A stretch of 42,502 bases of DNA from an uncultured Lachnospiraceae bacterium. GTDB lineage: Bacteria; Bacillota; Clostridia; Lachnospirales; Lachnospiraceae. The number at the start of each line of letters is the position of its first letter. The first letter of the stretch is position 1. The notes beneath the pieces are model-generated. The model did no database searches and was not told where the DNA came from. It saw only the letters and a list, made by a program, of their open reading frames with translations. Location of the stretch: positions 1 through 42,502 of the forward strand of contig CANQHZ010000027.1 in the NCBI GenBank assembly GCA_947623805.1, in the 5' to 3' direction. Below are positions 7,247-15,840 of the stretch, piece by piece. The translations under genes and the position numbers were made by a program.

Positions 7247-9151
7247 ATGAGTACGGATACGACGGTGTTTATTTCTGACGCTGACCAATATGTATTTGGG
7301 CAGGGTACACATTATGACATTTACAAAAAGCTGGGTGCGCATCCATGCAAAAAGGGCAGGAAAAACGGTTATTTTTTCGCGGTATGGGCGCCTAACGCGA
7401 GGGAGATTTATGTCATAGGTGAGTTCAACGGATGGGACGAGAGTGCGGCTCCTATGGAAAGGCTTGGCGAGGGCGGTATTTTTGCTACGTTTATCGAGGG
7501 CGTGCAGGAGGGACAGATGTACAAATATCTGCTTGTACTTCCCGACGGCAGAAAACTTTACAAGTCTGACCCTTATGCAAATTATGCAGAGATGCGTCCC
7601 GGTACGGCATCAAGAGTGTATGACTTGGGGCATTTCAAATGGGGCGATACCAAGTGGATGACAGACAGGGACAAAAAAGACATGAACAAGGAGCCCATGT
7701 CAATCTATGAGTGCCATATCGGTTCTTGGATGAAGCACCCTAACGGCACGGAAGACGGCTTTTACAATTATCGTGAGTTTGCAGACAGAATGGTGGAATA
7801 CTTAAAGGAAATGCCGTACACTCATGTGGAGCTTATGGGTATTGCGGAGTTTCCGTTTGACGGCTCGTGGGGTTATCAGGTGACGGGTTATTATGCGCCG
7901 ACGTCACGTTACGGCAATCCTGACGATTTCAGATATCTTGTCGATTTGTTCCACAAGAACAATATTGGTGTTATTCTTGACTGGGTTCCCGCGCATTTCC
8001 CGAGAGACGCGCATGGACTTTGTGAATTTGACGGCACATGCCTTTATGAGCACCCTGACAAGCGCCTTGGCGAGCACCCTGATTGGGGCACAAAGATTTT
8101 CAACTATAGCAAGAATGAGGTCAAGAATTTCCTTATAGCAAACGCGCTGTTTTGGATAAGGGAATTCCATATTGACGGTCTCAGGGTTGATGCGGTTGCG
8201 TCTATGCTCTATCTTGATTACGGCAAGCGCGACGGAGAATGGGTAGCCAACAAGTACGGTGGCAATGAGAACCTTGACGCGATTGAGTTTTTCAAGCATC
8301 TCAATTCAGTAGTGCATGGCGCGTATCCCGGAGTGCTTACTATCGCCGAGGAGTCTACGGCATGGCCGAAGGTAACGGCTAAGCCCGAGGACGACGGCTT
8401 AGGCTTTTCGTTTAAGTGGAATATGGGTTGGATGCATGACTTTTTGGAGTACATGAAGCTTGACCCGTATTTTAGGCGTGACAATCACAACAAGCTTACG
8501 TTTGCGATGAGCTACAACAGCAGCGAGAATTATATTTTGCCGTTCTCACATGATGAGGTTGTGCATTTGAAGTGTTCTCTTGTAAATAAGATGCCCGGCT
8601 ATGAGATTGATAAATATGCTAATCTCAGGGCGCTTTATACATTTATGTTCGGCCATGAGGGCAAAAAGCTTTTGTTTATGGGACAGGATTTTGCTCAGGA
8701 GCGCGAGTGGAGTGAAGCGCGAGAGCTTGACTGGGGGTTGCTTGCAAAGCCTTTGAATAAGGGTATGCACGATTTTGTGGGCGAGCTTTTAAAGCTTTAC
8801 AAAAAGAGCCCATGTCTGCATGAGATTGACAACGACTGGGCAGGCTTTGAGTGGATGAATGCCGATGACAACGAACGCAGCATTTACAGCTTTGTGAGAA
8901 AAAGCGCTGACGGCAAGCAGAATATGCTTTTCATAATAAATATGACACCCGTGATGTATGAGAAATATAGGGTAGGCGTGCCTGTTAATGGGCAGTATAA
9001 GTTGATTTTAAATTCCGACGACAAGAAGTTTGGCGGCAACGGCAACAAGGTGTCAAAGACGCTAAAGGCGAGAAAGGGCTTGTGCGATTATAAGGACCAG
9101 TTTATTACATTTAATATGCCGCCGCTTACAGCAGTTGTGTTTGAGTTTTAG
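7247..9151 (+). CDS. glgB: 1,4-alpha-glucan branching enzyme
   Basis: GlgB cuts alpha-1,4 glucan chains and rejoins them by alpha-1,6 links in glycogen synthesis (cytoplasm, GH13). The 634 residues contain an N-terminal CBM48 (FAVWAPNAREIYVIGEFNGW), a TIM-barrel catalytic domain and a C-terminal beta domain. The four GH13 regions are visible: GVILDWVPAHFP, DGLRVDAVASM with nucleophile Asp315, TIAEEST with the acid/base Glu, and FSHDEVVH with Asp436. The GSWGYQVTGYYAPTSRYG block is typical of branching enzymes. The start at 7247 is chosen because GGGGGTAG lies at good spacing; an in-frame ATG at 7232 overlaps that site. It follows the large acidic protein gene closely, and no other glycogen gene is present here. 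Confidence 0.95.
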   Translation: MSTDTTVFISDADQYVFGQGTHYDIYKKLGAHPCKKGRKNGYFFAVWAPNAREIYVIGEFNGWDESAAPMERLGEGGIFATFIEGVQEGQMYKYLLVLPDGRKLYKSDPYANYAEMRPGTASRVYDLGHFKWGDTKWMTDRDKKDMNKEPMSIYECHIGSWMKHPNGTEDGFYNYREFADRMVEYLKEMPYTHVELMGIAEFPFDGSWGYQVTGYYAPTSRYGNPDDFRYLVDLFHKNNIGVILDWVPAHFPRDAHGLCEFDGTCLYEHPDKRLGEHPDWGTKIFNYSKNEVKNFLIANALFWIREFHIDGLRVDAVASMLYLDYGKRDGEWVANKYGGNENLDAIEFFKHLNSVVHGAYPGVLTIAEESTAWPKVTAKPEDDGLGFSFKWNMGWMHDFLEYMKLDPYFRRDNHNKLTFAMSYNSSENYILPFSHDEVVHLKCSLVNKMPGYEIDKYANLRALYTFMFGHEGKKLLFMGQDFAQEREWSEARELDWGLLAKPLNKGMHDFVGELLKLYKKSPCLHEIDNDWAGFEWMNADDNERSIYSFVRKSADGKQNMLFIINMTPVMYEKYRVGVPVNGQYKLILNSDDKKFGGNGNKVSKTLKARKGLCDYKDQFITFNMPPLTAVVFEF

Positions 9152-9181
9152 TAAAAATCATAATGAATTTCATTAAAATGG

Positions 9182-9218
9182 AAAACCGTTAAAGTCATAG
9201 AGCTTTAACGGTTTTTTT
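9182..9218 (+). terminator. Intrinsic terminator after glgB
   Basis: AAAACCGTTAAAG (9182-9194) pairs perfectly with CTTTAACGGTTTT (9203-9215) over an 8-nt loop and ends in a run of seven T. Confidence 0.92.
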
Positions 9219-9270
9219 GTATAAATTTTACAAAAATTACACAAAATATTCAGAATTTTGCAGGTAAATG

Positions 9271-9299
9271 TTTAAAATGCTCAAATTTAATGATATAAT
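9271..9299 (+). promoter_or_regulatory. Extended -10 promoter for the exopolysaccharide operon
   Basis: A perfect TATAAT (9294-9299) preceded by TGA (extended -10, TGnTATAAT) lies 17 nt after a weak -35 (TTTAAA, 9271-9276). The predicted transcript starts about 50 nt before the ATG at 9359. Confidence 0.65.
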
Positions 9300-9358
9300 A
9301 AAGCATATGAAATTAATAAATGCATGTATGCTAAGTATTATAATGAAAGGAAATTTGA

Positions 9359-9919
9359 ATGGGACAATTTATTTTGAAGATACCTGATATGAGCGGTGGA
9401 TTAACTTTTAACTATGAACTTGTGACATTTATAGTGGTCATAGCATTCATTTTGGCGGGGCTGGTACTTTGCTTTATGGGGTATAAGTATCTTCAGGCGC
9501 TTTGCATAGTTGCACTTGGGTGTTTATGCGGATTAGTGGGAATAAGGGTTGCAGATACGATGACACAGAATTTGATATTAAAAATGTGTTTTTTTGTTAT
9601 GTTTACTTTCTTAGGCGTCTGTATCTTCTATTTCTTATCTATACTTATAATATCAGTTTTAAAAGCACTTCATATAAAAAATGCGCTTGCGAAAAGGATG
9701 TATCTGTTTGCAGCGCTGCTTGGAGCGACTGTTGTGAGTGCAGTTACATATATTAAGATATATAACGGGCTGTATGTTGCTTTAGGTCTGTTTGCCGTAT
9801 TAGGGATTACAGGTTCATTGTGGGGGAAGAAAAAAGCGGCTGAGAGAAAGCCTTTCCACACATACGATGAACTGTATGAGATGAAGCCGCTGCCCAAGGA
9901 GGAAGAGAGCGCGTGTTAG
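9359..9919 (+). CDS. Multi-pass membrane protein of unknown function, first gene of the exopolysaccharide operon
   Basis: The 186-residue product has about five hydrophobic segments (roughly residues 18-40, 43-63, 73-97, 110-128, 132-148) and a short cytoplasmic tail rich in Lys and Glu. I do not recognise the family with confidence; the compact four- or five-helix pattern vaguely recalls TMEM198/DUF4203-like proteins. AAAGGA sits 7 nt before the ATG. The 3' end overlaps the next gene's GTG start by 7 nt, which implies translational coupling and a role with the VTC/DUF4956/CotH set. Confidence 0.75.
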   Translation: MGQFILKIPDMSGGLTFNYELVTFIVVIAFILAGLVLCFMGYKYLQALCIVALGCLCGLVGIRVADTMTQNLILKMCFFVMFTFLGVCIFYFLSILIISVLKALHIKNALAKRMYLFAALLGATVVSAVTYIKIYNGLYVALGLFAVLGITGSLWGKKKAAERKPFHTYDELYEMKPLPKEEESAC

Positions 9920-10608
9920 ATGTCAGCAGAAAAGAATTAAAATATATCATTCCTTTGGGGGAAGTATATGAAATCAAACAAAAGCTATCTTCGGTGATGT
10001 CGCAGGACGTGCACGGCAAAGGAGAGGGATATCGGGTTAGGTCTCTTTACTTTGATACATTGTTTGACAATGACTTTGAAGATAAAGTAGATGGTTACGA
10101 CAAACGGCAGAAAATACGGCTTAGGGTATACGATACGAATACCTCCACAGTCAAGCTTGAATTAAAACAAAAAGATGCGGGCGGACAGAGAAAACGCTCA
10201 TTGTCGATAAGCAGGCAGGAAGCGCAGCGAATGATAGCGGGCGATTATGAATTCCTTTTGGAGCATCCCGAAGAGATAGCCAAGGCTCTTTATACGTTCA
10301 TGGTTACAAGGAGCTACCGCCCCAAATGTGTTGTCGAATATGACAGGCTTGCTTATTACAGGAATGAAAATGACATACGTATCACATTTGATATGAACTT
10401 AAGGGCAACGGAATCAAATTTTGACATATTTGATGAGGATTTGATTCTATATCCTGTGACGAAACCTGACGAAGTGACGCTAGAAGTAAAATTTAACGGA
10501 TTTTTGTATAGTTATATCAAGAAAATCATTAACCGCGCAGATAAAATGCAGGTGTCGAACAGTAAATACTGCAGGGCGCGCAGAATATCAAAGAGAGGAA
10601 GAATTTAG
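9913..10608 (+). CDS. VTC domain-containing protein (polyphosphate polymerase-like)
   Basis: This 231-residue soluble protein matches the VTC domain, the triphosphate-tunnel fold that makes polyphosphate from ATP in yeast Vtc4. Visible signatures are an N-terminal KELKYIIP, the basic and acidic strands YRVRSLYFDT, QKIRLRVYD and VKLELKQKD, and a late ECD-type strand VTLEVKFNG followed by SNSKYCRA. Basic residues alternate with Glu as expected for the phosphate-lined tunnel. Bacterial VTC proteins are often linked to CotH and DUF4956 proteins, as here, and their product is not settled. The GTG start at 9913 has AGGAGG 9 nt upstream and overlaps the previous stop. The DUF4956 gene begins 3 nt after its stop. 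Confidence 0.85.
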   Translation: MLDVSRKELKYIIPLGEVYEIKQKLSSVMSQDVHGKGEGYRVRSLYFDTLFDNDFEDKVDGYDKRQKIRLRVYDTNTSTVKLELKQKDAGGQRKRSLSISRQEAQRMIAGDYEFLLEHPEEIAKALYTFMVTRSYRPKCVVEYDRLAYYRNENDIRITFDMNLRATESNFDIFDEDLILYPVTKPDEVTLEVKFNGFLYSYIKKIINRADKMQVSNSKYCRARRISKRGRI

Positions 10609-10611
10609 ATT

Positions 10612-11298
10612 ATGAAAGAGATACTTTACAATTATTTTTCAACAAGCGCGGGAGCGCTCAGCTTGTCGGATGTGATAATTAATTTTATAGCGGCATGTGT
10701 GATAAGCATATTGGTTTACATATCTTACAGGATATCACATTCAGGAGCGGTATACAGCAGACGTTTTAATGTTTCGCTTGTTATGCTCGTTCTGATTACA
10801 ACGCTTGTGATGAATGTTATCGGAAACAACATCGCGCTTTCTCTTGGTATGGTGGGTGCGCTTTCAATTGTACGTTTCCGTACTGCAATAAAAGACTCGC
10901 GCGATACGGCGTATATATTTTGGGCGATTGCGGTAGGTATATGCTGCGGCGTGTCCGATTATCTCATTGCGGGAATAGGCTCAATGATAATATTTATGTT
11001 CCTTATCCTGTTTGGCTTTGTCAAGGATAATGAGAGGATAATGGTCGTAGTAAGGCTTGATGCGTCGGCATGTGAACACCTTGAGAATGGGATAAATTCC
11101 CTGTTTGACGGAAAAGCCACCATGCGCCTTTCAAACACTTCTCTCGAAGACGACTCGGCAGAAATGATATATGAGGTATCAGACCAGCAACTTAAGAAAT
11201 CGGAAAAAATAAACGGTTCATGTATGAAGGCACTCTCATCGATAGAGGGCGTCCGTTCCATAAGTTTTGTAAGGCAGGACGATGAGATCAGCCAGTAG
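10612..11298 (+). CDS. DUF4956 domain-containing membrane protein
   Basis: The 228 residues comprise four transmembrane helices in the first 130 residues, including the highly conserved ALSLGMVGALSIVRFRTAIKDSRD loop between helices (given here as ALSLGMVGALS followed by IVRFRTAIKD), and a soluble alpha/beta C-terminal domain of about 90 residues. That loop and architecture are characteristic of DUF4956, whose members sit beside VTC and CotH genes in many bacteria. Function is unknown; a transport or gating role for the VTC product is possible but is inference. It lies 3 nt after the VTC stop codon and 14 nt before the CotH gene. Confidence 0.85.
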   Translation: MKEILYNYFSTSAGALSLSDVIINFIAACVISILVYISYRISHSGAVYSRRFNVSLVMLVLITTLVMNVIGNNIALSLGMVGALSIVRFRTAIKDSRDTAYIFWAIAVGICCGVSDYLIAGIGSMIIFMFLILFGFVKDNERIMVVVRLDASACEHLENGINSLFDGKATMRLSNTSLEDDSAEMIYEVSDQQLKKSEKINGSCMKALSSIEGVRSISFVRQDDEISQ

Positions 11299-11312
11299 AA
11301 ATGAGGTAAACA

Positions 11313-12926
11313 ATGACGGACAAAAAAAGCACATGGTTTATTATAGGATTAATTTGTTTGGTGCTTTTGGGTTTGCTTGGAATGATGCAAAGAGCGCTTA
11401 ATACTGATAAACAGCAGGCGCAGGAGGGAGTATATGAAACACTTCCGCCCGACACAGGCAAAGAAGACCCGCTTTTGCATATATCAGAGGATTTTATTGT
11501 TGATGAGCAGTTTTCGTCAAATCTTCCTATCGTGATCCTGACGCTTGACGGGGAACTTGCAGAGTATAAGCGGTTTGTGAGTAGCCAAGAGATAGTTGAT
11601 GAGAGTGTAGATCCTTATATTGGTGGTTCCATTGCCGTGATAGGTACTACGGGCGGCACAAATCATCTTACGGATATGCCTGATGTACAAAGTCGTATCA
11701 GGATAAAAAAACGCGGACACACATCCATCAGCTTCGATAAACCGCAGTATCTTGTCAAAACTATAACTGATGAGGAACTTGAAAATCCTGTTGACCTGCT
11801 TGGAATGGGAGAAGGAGACGAATGGATTTTAAACGGTAGTCTTGCAGATAAGAGTATGATACGGAATTATCTAAGTTACCGCATTGCATCTGAGATAGGC
11901 GGAAGCGCCATGTCGCCGGACAGCAAATATTGTGAAGTGCTTTTGGCGACAGAGAAAGGTTACGAATATGAGGGTGTCTATCTGCTTATGGAGACCATAG
12001 CGCGGGGAGAAAACCGTGTAAATATAGATCAATTTAAGCAAAAAAATAGTTATACAAGTTATATAGTGAGAAGAGACCGCTTTACTAATTTTGATGTTAT
12101 GCTTGATACGTATGGACGCTTAAGCGGTATATCGCAGGAGTGGATAGGCGTAAAATATCCGTCTGAACGTAGGCTCACCGATAAGGCAAAAAAATTTATT
12201 GAAGAAGATTTTTCGCATATTGAAAGAGTGATATATTCAAATAACGCTGATTTGTTTAAGGTTTATGATAAGTATATAGATATAGACTCTTTTGTGGATT
12301 ATTATTTGATAAATGAATTTTTCGGAAATTATGACGCCGGAGAGCATTCCACATATATGTACAAAAATTCTGGTGGCAAGCTTTATATCGGACCTGTTTG
12401 GGATTTTGACCAAGGTATGAACAATTATTTTCAGGATGAAATGGAAGTTGAAACGATGGCGTTTCAGACAAAACCGTTTTTTGAGCAGCTCTGTAAGGAC
12501 GAGAGATTTATAACATGCTTAAAAGAACGCTACGCTGTTTTGCGCGATGACGTATTGTCGGAAAAGCATGTTTTCGAAGTAATTGATGAAGCAAAAGCTT
12601 ATTTAAAATCAGCTCAGGTACGCGAATGGTATCGTTGGGCACAAGATTATGAAGACGGTTCGTTTTCAAAAGCGGGAAATTATTACCTTCTCGATTATGA
12701 AAAAGACGGGGTTATAATAAGCCGTTTTAATGATAAGTATGAACAAGAGCTTTATAATATACGGACATACCTTCATAAGCATGGCAACATAATCCAGACA
12801 GAACTCACAAAGCTTTACGATCTTGCAGAGTATAATACTTCAATAAAGAATGAAAATGAACTGTTTCTCTTGATAATAATGATATTATTTTTGGTACCAT
12901 CATTTCTTATCAATCGAAAGGGTTAA
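11313..12926 (+). CDS. CotH kinase family protein, membrane-anchored
   Basis: The 537-residue protein has an N-terminal signal-anchor (about residues 8-26), an extracytoplasmic CotH domain, and a C-terminal transmembrane helix (about 510-530). CotH signatures visible are the RIKKRGHTSISFDKPQY segment, NGSLADKSMIRNYLSYRIA, the YEGVYLLMETI strand and the active-site-like GPVWDFDQG. CotH proteins are atypical protein kinases first known from the spore coat of Bacillus. In exopolysaccharide loci they may phosphorylate surface proteins or modify the polymer, which is not established. AGGTAAACA is a weak ribosome binding site 14 nt after the DUF4956 gene, so translation is probably coupled. Confidence 0.88.
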   Translation: MTDKKSTWFIIGLICLVLLGLLGMMQRALNTDKQQAQEGVYETLPPDTGKEDPLLHISEDFIVDEQFSSNLPIVILTLDGELAEYKRFVSSQEIVDESVDPYIGGSIAVIGTTGGTNHLTDMPDVQSRIRIKKRGHTSISFDKPQYLVKTITDEELENPVDLLGMGEGDEWILNGSLADKSMIRNYLSYRIASEIGGSAMSPDSKYCEVLLATEKGYEYEGVYLLMETIARGENRVNIDQFKQKNSYTSYIVRRDRFTNFDVMLDTYGRLSGISQEWIGVKYPSERRLTDKAKKFIEEDFSHIERVIYSNNADLFKVYDKYIDIDSFVDYYLINEFFGNYDAGEHSTYMYKNSGGKLYIGPVWDFDQGMNNYFQDEMEVETMAFQTKPFFEQLCKDERFITCLKERYAVLRDDVLSEKHVFEVIDEAKAYLKSAQVREWYRWAQDYEDGSFSKAGNYYLLDYEKDGVIISRFNDKYEQELYNIRTYLHKHGNIIQTELTKLYDLAEYNTSIKNENELFLLIIMILFLVPSFLINRKG

Positions 12927-12982
12927 AGTGATAATGCTATGTGCGGTATGGAGGATTAAAGTAGCAGGAGGTTTGGCGCAGT

Positions 12983-13147
12983 ATGGAACATGTTATTGTA
13001 AGTCCTGAAATGGTAGCAGAGCGGCATTATTTTCTGGAAGTGATACAGTCACCTTGTTATATCTGGGCAATAAGGATTGTGCTTATCGCAGCGCTTATCG
13101 CGGCACTTATAATTTATAAAAAAATGAAGGGAAAGAATGAGGAGTAA
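12983..13147 (+). CDS. 54-residue single-pass membrane microprotein in the cellulose-like operon
   Basis: A small gene between the CotH and MBOAT genes encodes 54 residues: a polar N-terminal half (MEHVIVSPEMVAERHYF), a single hydrophobic helix (about residues 28-45, rich in Ile/Ala/Leu), and a basic/acidic tail KKMKGKNEE. It has a good AGGAGG (12966-12971), a clean frame and tight spacing (2 nt before the MBOAT ATG), so I regard it as real. I recognise no family. Cellulose synthase complexes elsewhere use small single-helix subunits (for example BcsF) or the tail helix of BcsB to contact BcsA; this peptide could play such a part, which is inference from position and topology. Confidence 0.75.
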   Translation: MEHVIVSPEMVAERHYFLEVIQSPCYIWAIRIVLIAALIAALIIYKKMKGKNEE

Positions 13148-13149
13148 AT

Positions 13150-14580
13150 ATGCTTTTTTCAAGTGTTGTATTTTTGTTCTATTTTTTTCCCATTGTATTT
13201 TTGCTTTATTATATACTTTCATTTTCACGGATGCTGCAAAATGTTCTGCTTTTGGTGGCAAGTCTTGCGTTTTATGCGTGGGGAGAGCCTATATATGTGT
13301 TTTTGATGATTTATTCTATTCTGATAAATTCACTTATAGGTTACGGTGTAGAAAATACAGAGGGAATATATAAGAAATTTTTGTTATGGTTTTCAGTTGT
13401 GATAAATGTTGCGGCATTGTTTATATTTAAATATCTTAGCTTTGTCCTTGATAGTTTTGGATTATTTGACAGCGGCGTGCTGCCGCGTTTCGAACTTCCG
13501 TTGCCGATAGGTATTTCGTTCTTTACCTTTCAGGCGCTTTCCTATGTCGTTGACGTATACCGAGGCACAACTAAGGCGGAAAATCCATTTTATGTTGGAC
13601 TTTACATAGCGTTTTTCCCGCAGCTGATTGCAGGACCTATTATCCAGTATAATACAGTTGCCGATCAGATACGCAACCGCAAGGAAAGTTTTGATAAGAT
13701 TGCGCTTGGGCTTTGTCGTTTTACCACGGGACTTGGCAAAAAGGTGTTGCTTTCAAACTGCTTTGCGGCGATTGCAGACAATGTTTTTCAATGGTCGGCA
13801 ATCGGCACTGATAGGATGCCTGTACCCGTGATGCTGGCATGGCTTGGTAGTATTTCATATACACTTCAGATTTACTTTGACTTTTCCGCCTATTCGGATA
13901 TGGCTATAGGATTGGGACTTTGCTTTGGCTTTAAGTTTGGTGAAAACTTTAATTATCCGTATATAGCGACATCTGTGTCAGATTTTTGGAAAAGATGGCA
14001 CATATCGCTTACTGACTGGTTCCGCGAGTATGTGTATTTCCCACTTGGCGGAAGTCGCGTGAATAATCAGGACTACATGGTCAGAAATATATTCATTGTA
14101 TGGCTCTTAACGGGAATATGGCATGGAGCAAACTGGACGTTTATATTCTGGGGTTTATATTATTTTGTATTCCAGCTTGCCGAAAGGTTTTTTGAGTACC
14201 CGAAGAAGATGAAGAGCAGCTTCATAAAACATTTTTACACGCTTATGGTGGTAAATGCGGCATGGGTAGTTTTCAGGGCAAATGACTTGTATCAGGCGGG
14301 ACGTTTTTTTATGAATATGCTCGGAGTCAACAACAATGGATTTTACAGTGAACTTGCGGTAATGCTCATACGTGAAAACTGGGTGTTCATTGTGCTTGGA
14401 ATTTTGTTTTCAACGCCCATTGCGCGGAATATGAATAATATTCTGTATAAAAAGCCCAATTCGGCAGTAAATATGGTATATACGATAATTTACCCGATAG
14501 GGATGCTGCTGTTGCTGATCGTGAGCGTAAGCTATCTTGCAAGCGGAACGTATAATCCGTTTATATACTTTAACTTCTAG
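13150..14580 (+). CDS. MBOAT family O-acyltransferase (AlgI-like)
   Basis: The 476-residue multi-pass protein is a membrane-bound O-acyltransferase. It carries the AlgI/DltB hallmarks: FFTFQALSYVVDVYRG, the KRWHISLTDWFREYVYFPLGGSR stretch (split here as KRWHISLTDWF and REYVYFPLGG), and LTGIWHGANWTF with the presumed catalytic His near residue 323. The family moves acyl groups, usually acetyl, across the membrane for transfer to extracellular polymers. With the AlgJ-like DHHW protein encoded immediately downstream, it resembles alginate AlgI/AlgJ and the WssH-type acetylation of cellulose. GAGGAG lies 5 nt before the ATG, inside the end of the microprotein gene. Confidence 0.93.
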   Translation: MLFSSVVFLFYFFPIVFLLYYILSFSRMLQNVLLLVASLAFYAWGEPIYVFLMIYSILINSLIGYGVENTEGIYKKFLLWFSVVINVAALFIFKYLSFVLDSFGLFDSGVLPRFELPLPIGISFFTFQALSYVVDVYRGTTKAENPFYVGLYIAFFPQLIAGPIIQYNTVADQIRNRKESFDKIALGLCRFTTGLGKKVLLSNCFAAIADNVFQWSAIGTDRMPVPVMLAWLGSISYTLQIYFDFSAYSDMAIGLGLCFGFKFGENFNYPYIATSVSDFWKRWHISLTDWFREYVYFPLGGSRVNNQDYMVRNIFIVWLLTGIWHGANWTFIFWGLYYFVFQLAERFFEYPKKMKSSFIKHFYTLMVVNAAWVVFRANDLYQAGRFFMNMLGVNNNGFYSELAVMLIRENWVFIVLGILFSTPIARNMNNILYKKPNSAVNMVYTIIYPIGMLLLLIVSVSYLASGTYNPFIYFNF

Positions 14581-14604
14581 GCTTTTTGAACGGGGGTGAT
14601 ATGA

Positions 14605-15840
14605 ATGAACAAGTATATGTTGAAAAAACGTATTTTTGCAATAATGTTTATGGCTGTGGTATTTGGATTTGCGGCGGTGAACTTTTACTATAGTTATGAA
14701 CCCCTTAATGAATGTCTTACTGGCGACGGGGCGTCTGTTTCGGCTCTTGATGCAGCGATTACGGAGAATATGTACCGAAAAATGGATTTTATAGAGACGT
14801 ATGCGTATGTACAGGTATTATTGGATAAGCGGGAATGTAATAATTTCAGCTATATCAAGGATGAAGAAGGATTTTTGCATTACGCGTCATTTTTCCGCGA
14901 GGAAGACACGAGGCTTTTTGAGTATTCGCTTAGAATAAAACGGCTGCAGGATTATGTCGCTCAAAGCGGTACAAAAGTATTGTTTGTAGTACCGCCCGGA
15001 AAGTATAACAAAAAGTATACTAAGCTTCGTACAGGCATGCCTGTAAATGATTCCGGTTACATAGTTGACGAGATGATGTTTTATTTGAACCGTTTAGGAG
15101 TGGAAACTCTTGACTTAGGTGAATATATCCCTAATGAAGAGATTTCTTATGAAGATACTTTTTTTAAGACTGACCATCACTGGACTATTCCGGCGGCGTT
15201 TTGTGCCACAAAGGAAATCGTAAATAAATTTAAAGAAAGTTTTGATGAAGATTTGGATCCTGACGGATATTATATGAATATTGACAATTATGATATGGTT
15301 ACATATAAATCGGGAATGTTGGGTTCTATGGGCAGGAAAACAGGCGTAAACTTTTGTGAAATAGAAGATTTTACGGCGTTATGGCCTCATTTTGAAGGGC
15401 AGTTTACACGTGAATGTATGATGGAAAGCGGCAGGACTGCACATTATGACGGCGGTTTTACACAGACGCTTATGGATACAAAAGTATTAACAAATAAAAC
15501 GGATATATATTCAGACTCGCAGTATTCTCTATATCTTAATGGTCTGAGAGTTTATGAGAGTATTGTCAATGAAGAAAATCCGGAAGGATGCAGCATATTT
15601 ATGATACGCGACTCTTATTTTTCACCGGTCATGGCGTTTATGATGCCAATGTGTGGGCGCATAGATGCCATATGGTCATTAGAGGAGACAAGAGAGCTTG
15701 ATATAGAAACTTATTTGAAAGAGAATACTTTTGATTATGTCATAATCGAAGTTTATCCGTATAATATAAACAGCAGTGCATTTAACTTTTTTAAAGAAGA
15801 AACTAACATAGATAACAAGCCGGCAGGAGGGATTGAATGA
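14605..15840 (+). CDS. DHHW family protein, AlgJ/AlgX-like SGNH-type O-acetyltransferase
   Basis: The 411-residue protein has an N-terminal signal-anchor (about 8-26) and an extracytoplasmic SGNH-like domain. The signature TDHHW places Asp190 and His192 in the arrangement used by AlgJ/AlgX, and RDSYFSP supplies the candidate nucleophile Ser337. It therefore looks like the partner that takes acetyl groups exported by the MBOAT and transfers them to the glycan. The start at 14605 is fixed by GGGGGTGAT 5 nt upstream; an out-of-frame ATG at 14601 opens a different short frame. The stop overlaps the start of the synthase gene (ATGA at 15837-15840). Confidence 0.88.
   Translation: MNKYMLKKRIFAIMFMAVVFGFAAVNFYYSYEPLNECLTGDGASVSALDAAITENMYRKMDFIETYAYVQVLLDKRECNNFSYIKDEEGFLHYASFFREEDTRLFEYSLRIKRLQDYVAQSGTKVLFVVPPGKYNKKYTKLRTGMPVNDSGYIVDEMMFYLNRLGVETLDLGEYIPNEEISYEDTFFKTDHHWTIPAAFCATKEIVNKFKESFDEDLDPDGYYMNIDNYDMVTYKSGMLGSMGRKTGVNFCEIEDFTALWPHFEGQFTRECMMESGRTAHYDGGFTQTLMDTKVLTNKTDIYSDSQYSLYLNGLRVYESIVNEENPEGCSIFMIRDSYFSPVMAFMMPMCGRIDAIWSLEETRELDIETYLKENTFDYVIIEVYPYNINSSAFNFFKEETNIDNKPAGGIE

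Noticed and set aside
9913-10608. VTC gene as adenylate cyclase/thiamine-triphosphatase-type CYTH protein
   Set aside because: The tunnel-fold pattern is shared, but the KELKYIIP opening and the DUF4956/CotH neighbours fit VTC better.
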